Assembly: GCA_009704425.1 (NCBI GenBank)
Contig: WLEG01000101.1
Coordinates: 1-6,659, forward strand
Source: Actinomycetota bacterium
Lineage (GTDB): Bacteria > Actinomycetota > Acidimicrobiia > Acidimicrobiales > Ilumatobacteraceae
Direction: 5' to 3'
Length of the DNA: 6,659 nucleotides
Shown here: positions 5,712 to 6,659 of the stretch, one piece after another
Layout of the letters: the number at the start of each line of letters is the position of its first letter
Numbering within the stretch: position 1 is the stretch's first letter
The notes under the pieces: generated by a model
The model's database searches: none
Told to the model about the DNA's origin: nothing
Seen by the model: only the letters and a program-made list of their open reading frames with translations
Made by a program: the position numbers and the translations under genes

Positions 5712-6233
5712 TCATTCGGCATCGGTGCCGATGATGGCGCCGTCGCCGTCCACCATCACCGCCAACTCGCCGCCCTTGGACGAGCGCATCAACATCCTGT
5801 ACTCGGTCCGCAACGCCGCGGTGCCGGTCCCCGCCCCGGTGATCACGAACATCAGTGGCGTGCTCTCGGGTAACTCGGCGAGCACGTCGTCCAGCACGCG
5901 ATCGGCCCGCAGGTCCAACACCCCGCGCACGAAGGTGATCCCTTCGGCCGTCACGGGTGTGGACGGACCGTTGAGCGTCTCCCCGTCGTAGATGTACTGA
6001 ACGACCGAGGTTCCCTCCACCGCGACGAACACGTTCACCACCAACGGCGTGGCGTTGACCTCGAAGTAGGTGGTCCCTTCCCCCGTCTCGTTCTCCACGG
6101 CATCGAGAGCGGCGTCGATGAGGTCCACGCGCAACGGTGGAGTCCCGGCGACATCGGCCTCTCCCCCGCAAGCCGACGCCGACAAGAACGACACCCCGGC
6201 CAGCAGCGCCAGCAGGACTCTCGGGTGTCGCAC
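5712..6233 (-). CDS. Predicted small lipoprotein of unknown function
   Basis: A 173-residue protein I do not recognise as a characterised family. The first 21 residues form a lipoprotein-type signal peptide: Arg2 and Arg5, a hydrophobic core VLLALLAGVSFL, then SASA before Cys22. The lipobox reads Ala-Ser-Ala-Cys, with Ala at -3 where Leu, Val or Ile is usual. The mature part is acidic and alternates predicted strands and helices (TYFEVNATPLVVNVFVAV, VVQYIYDGE, LDDVLAELPE). It ends in GGELAVMVDGDGAIIG, a strand-turn-strand resembling PepSY-like domains, though that is only a resemblance. I have an impression of similar unannotated proteins beside ftsK in other Acidimicrobiia. Starting at GTG 6233, 4 nt after the RNase J stop, with GGAGG upstream, it is probably co-transcribed and coupled with rnj. 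Residue 121 uses TTA, the only such codon in the window's genes. Gene reality is well supported; export to the outer face of the membrane is inferred. Confidence 0.85.
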   Translation of the reverse strand: MRHPRVLLALLAGVSFLSASACGGEADVAGTPPLRVDLIDAALDAVENETGEGTTYFEVNATPLVVNVFVAVEGTSVVQYIYDGETLNGPSTPVTAEGITFVRGVLDLRADRVLDDVLAELPESTPLMFVITGAGTGTAALRTEYRMLMRSSKGGELAVMVDGDGAIIGTDAE

Positions 6234-6237
6234 GAGA

Positions 6238-6659
6238 TCAGACCTCCATGACGACGGGGACGATCATCGGACGACGCTTGGTGCGTTCCGACACGAACTT
6301 GCCCGCCGCGCGGCGCACGTCCTTCTCCAGACCCTCGGGATCGCGAACCCCCTCAGCCAGGGCCTTCTCCACGGCCACGGCCACCGCGTCGCACGCCTCG
6401 TCCAGCAGGTCCTCGGCCTCGGGCGCGTACACCCAGCCGCGTGTGATGATCTCGGGGCCCGTGAGCACCTTGCCCGTCGACGTGTCGACGGTGACGATGA
6501 CGACCACCACGCCCTCCTCGGCCAACACCCGTCGATCGCGCAGGACACCCTGACCCACGTCGCCCACGATGCCGTCGACGTACAACATGCCCGCCGGGAC
6601 CCGACCGGACGCGACCAGTCCGTCGTCGGACAACTCGAGCACGTCACCGTCCTCGCACA
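6238..6659 (-). CDS. rnj: Ribonuclease J, C-terminal part, cut by window edge
   Basis: The last 139 codons of RNase J; the catalytic metallo-beta-lactamase and beta-CASP domains lie beyond the right edge. RNase J is a metal-dependent endo- and 5'-3' exoribonuclease in mRNA turnover and rRNA maturation. The visible stretch begins at the end of the beta-CASP/lactamase part (VLELSDDG, then GMLYVDGIVGDVGQGVLRDRR), runs through the linker strand (VVVVIVTVDTSTGKVLTGPE, then IITRGWVY) and ends in the C-terminal domain that helps dimerise the enzyme, finishing ERTKRRPMIVPVVMEV. That ending is highly characteristic of actinobacterial RNase J. The stop is TGA, and the 3' end also carries the ribosome-binding site of the next gene. 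rnj next to ftsK is a known actinobacterial arrangement. Whether the N-terminal catalytic residues are intact cannot be judged from this window. Confidence 0.95.
   Translation of the reverse strand, partial: CEDGDVLELSDDGLVASGRVPAGMLYVDGIVGDVGQGVLRDRRVLAEEGVVVVIVTVDTSTGKVLTGPEIITRGWVYAPEAEDLLDEACDAVAVAVEKALAEGVRDPEGLEKDVRRAAGKFVSERTKRRPMIVPVVMEV
6243..6247 (-). promoter_or_regulatory. Strong Shine-Dalgarno for the lipoprotein gene inside the rnj 3' end
   Basis: GGAGG on the minus strand lies 9 nt before the GTG at 6233 and inside the last codons of rnj. It fixes that GTG as the start and suggests translational coupling. It is the clearest ribosome-binding site in the window. Confidence 0.85.

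Overview
The window is a compact, GC-rich block of bacterial chromosome in which all seven genes lie on the minus strand and read from the right end to the left. Transcription order is: RNase J (3' end only), a small predicted lipoprotein, the DNA translocase FtsK, an SMP-30/gluconolactonase-like beta-propeller protein, the radical-SAM methylthiotransferase RimO, the phosphatidylglycerophosphate synthase PgsA, and the 5' end of CinA. The base composition, the frequent GTG starts, the almost complete absence of TTA codons and the order rnj-ftsK-rimO-pgsA-cinA point to an actinomycete. The RNase J tail, the FtsK motor and the PgsA sequence look to me most like Acidimicrobiia (Ilumatobacter-type), but I recognised this from memory and did not search.

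Right part (5616-6659): the C-terminal 139 codons of RNase J are followed after 4 nt by a 173-residue predicted lipoprotein with a perfect GGAGG ribosome-binding site. A 96-bp gap then precedes ftsK. It is the longest intergenic space in the window and holds a candidate promoter and overlapping palindromes.

Centre (2185-5615): ftsK encodes an 812-residue protein with a Ser/Gly/Arg-rich tail, about four membrane segments, an acidic linker, the RecA-like motor and a DNA-reading gamma domain. An SMP-30 family gene lies 34 nt downstream of it and is the only gene here with an obviously metabolic, non-core look.

Left part (1-2184): rimO, pgsA and cinA are tightly packed, with gaps of 45 nt and 1 nt. 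A small hairpin with a T-tract lies between rimO and pgsA.

The genes serve different core processes: RNA turnover (RNase J), chromosome segregation at division (FtsK), ribosomal protein S12 modification (RimO), anionic phospholipid synthesis (PgsA) and pyridine nucleotide salvage or repair (CinA). They are probably grouped by co-transcription and conserved order, not by one pathway. I found no mobile element, CRISPR array, tRNA, rRNA or phage-like gene. I do not see a new defence or biosynthetic system. The points worth a second look are small: a PgsA signature one residue shorter than the consensus, promoter-like boxes placed for leaderless transcripts, overlapping palindromes before ftsK, an uncharacterised lipoprotein with an unusual lipobox and the window's only TTA codon, and in-frame repeats in the FtsK linker.
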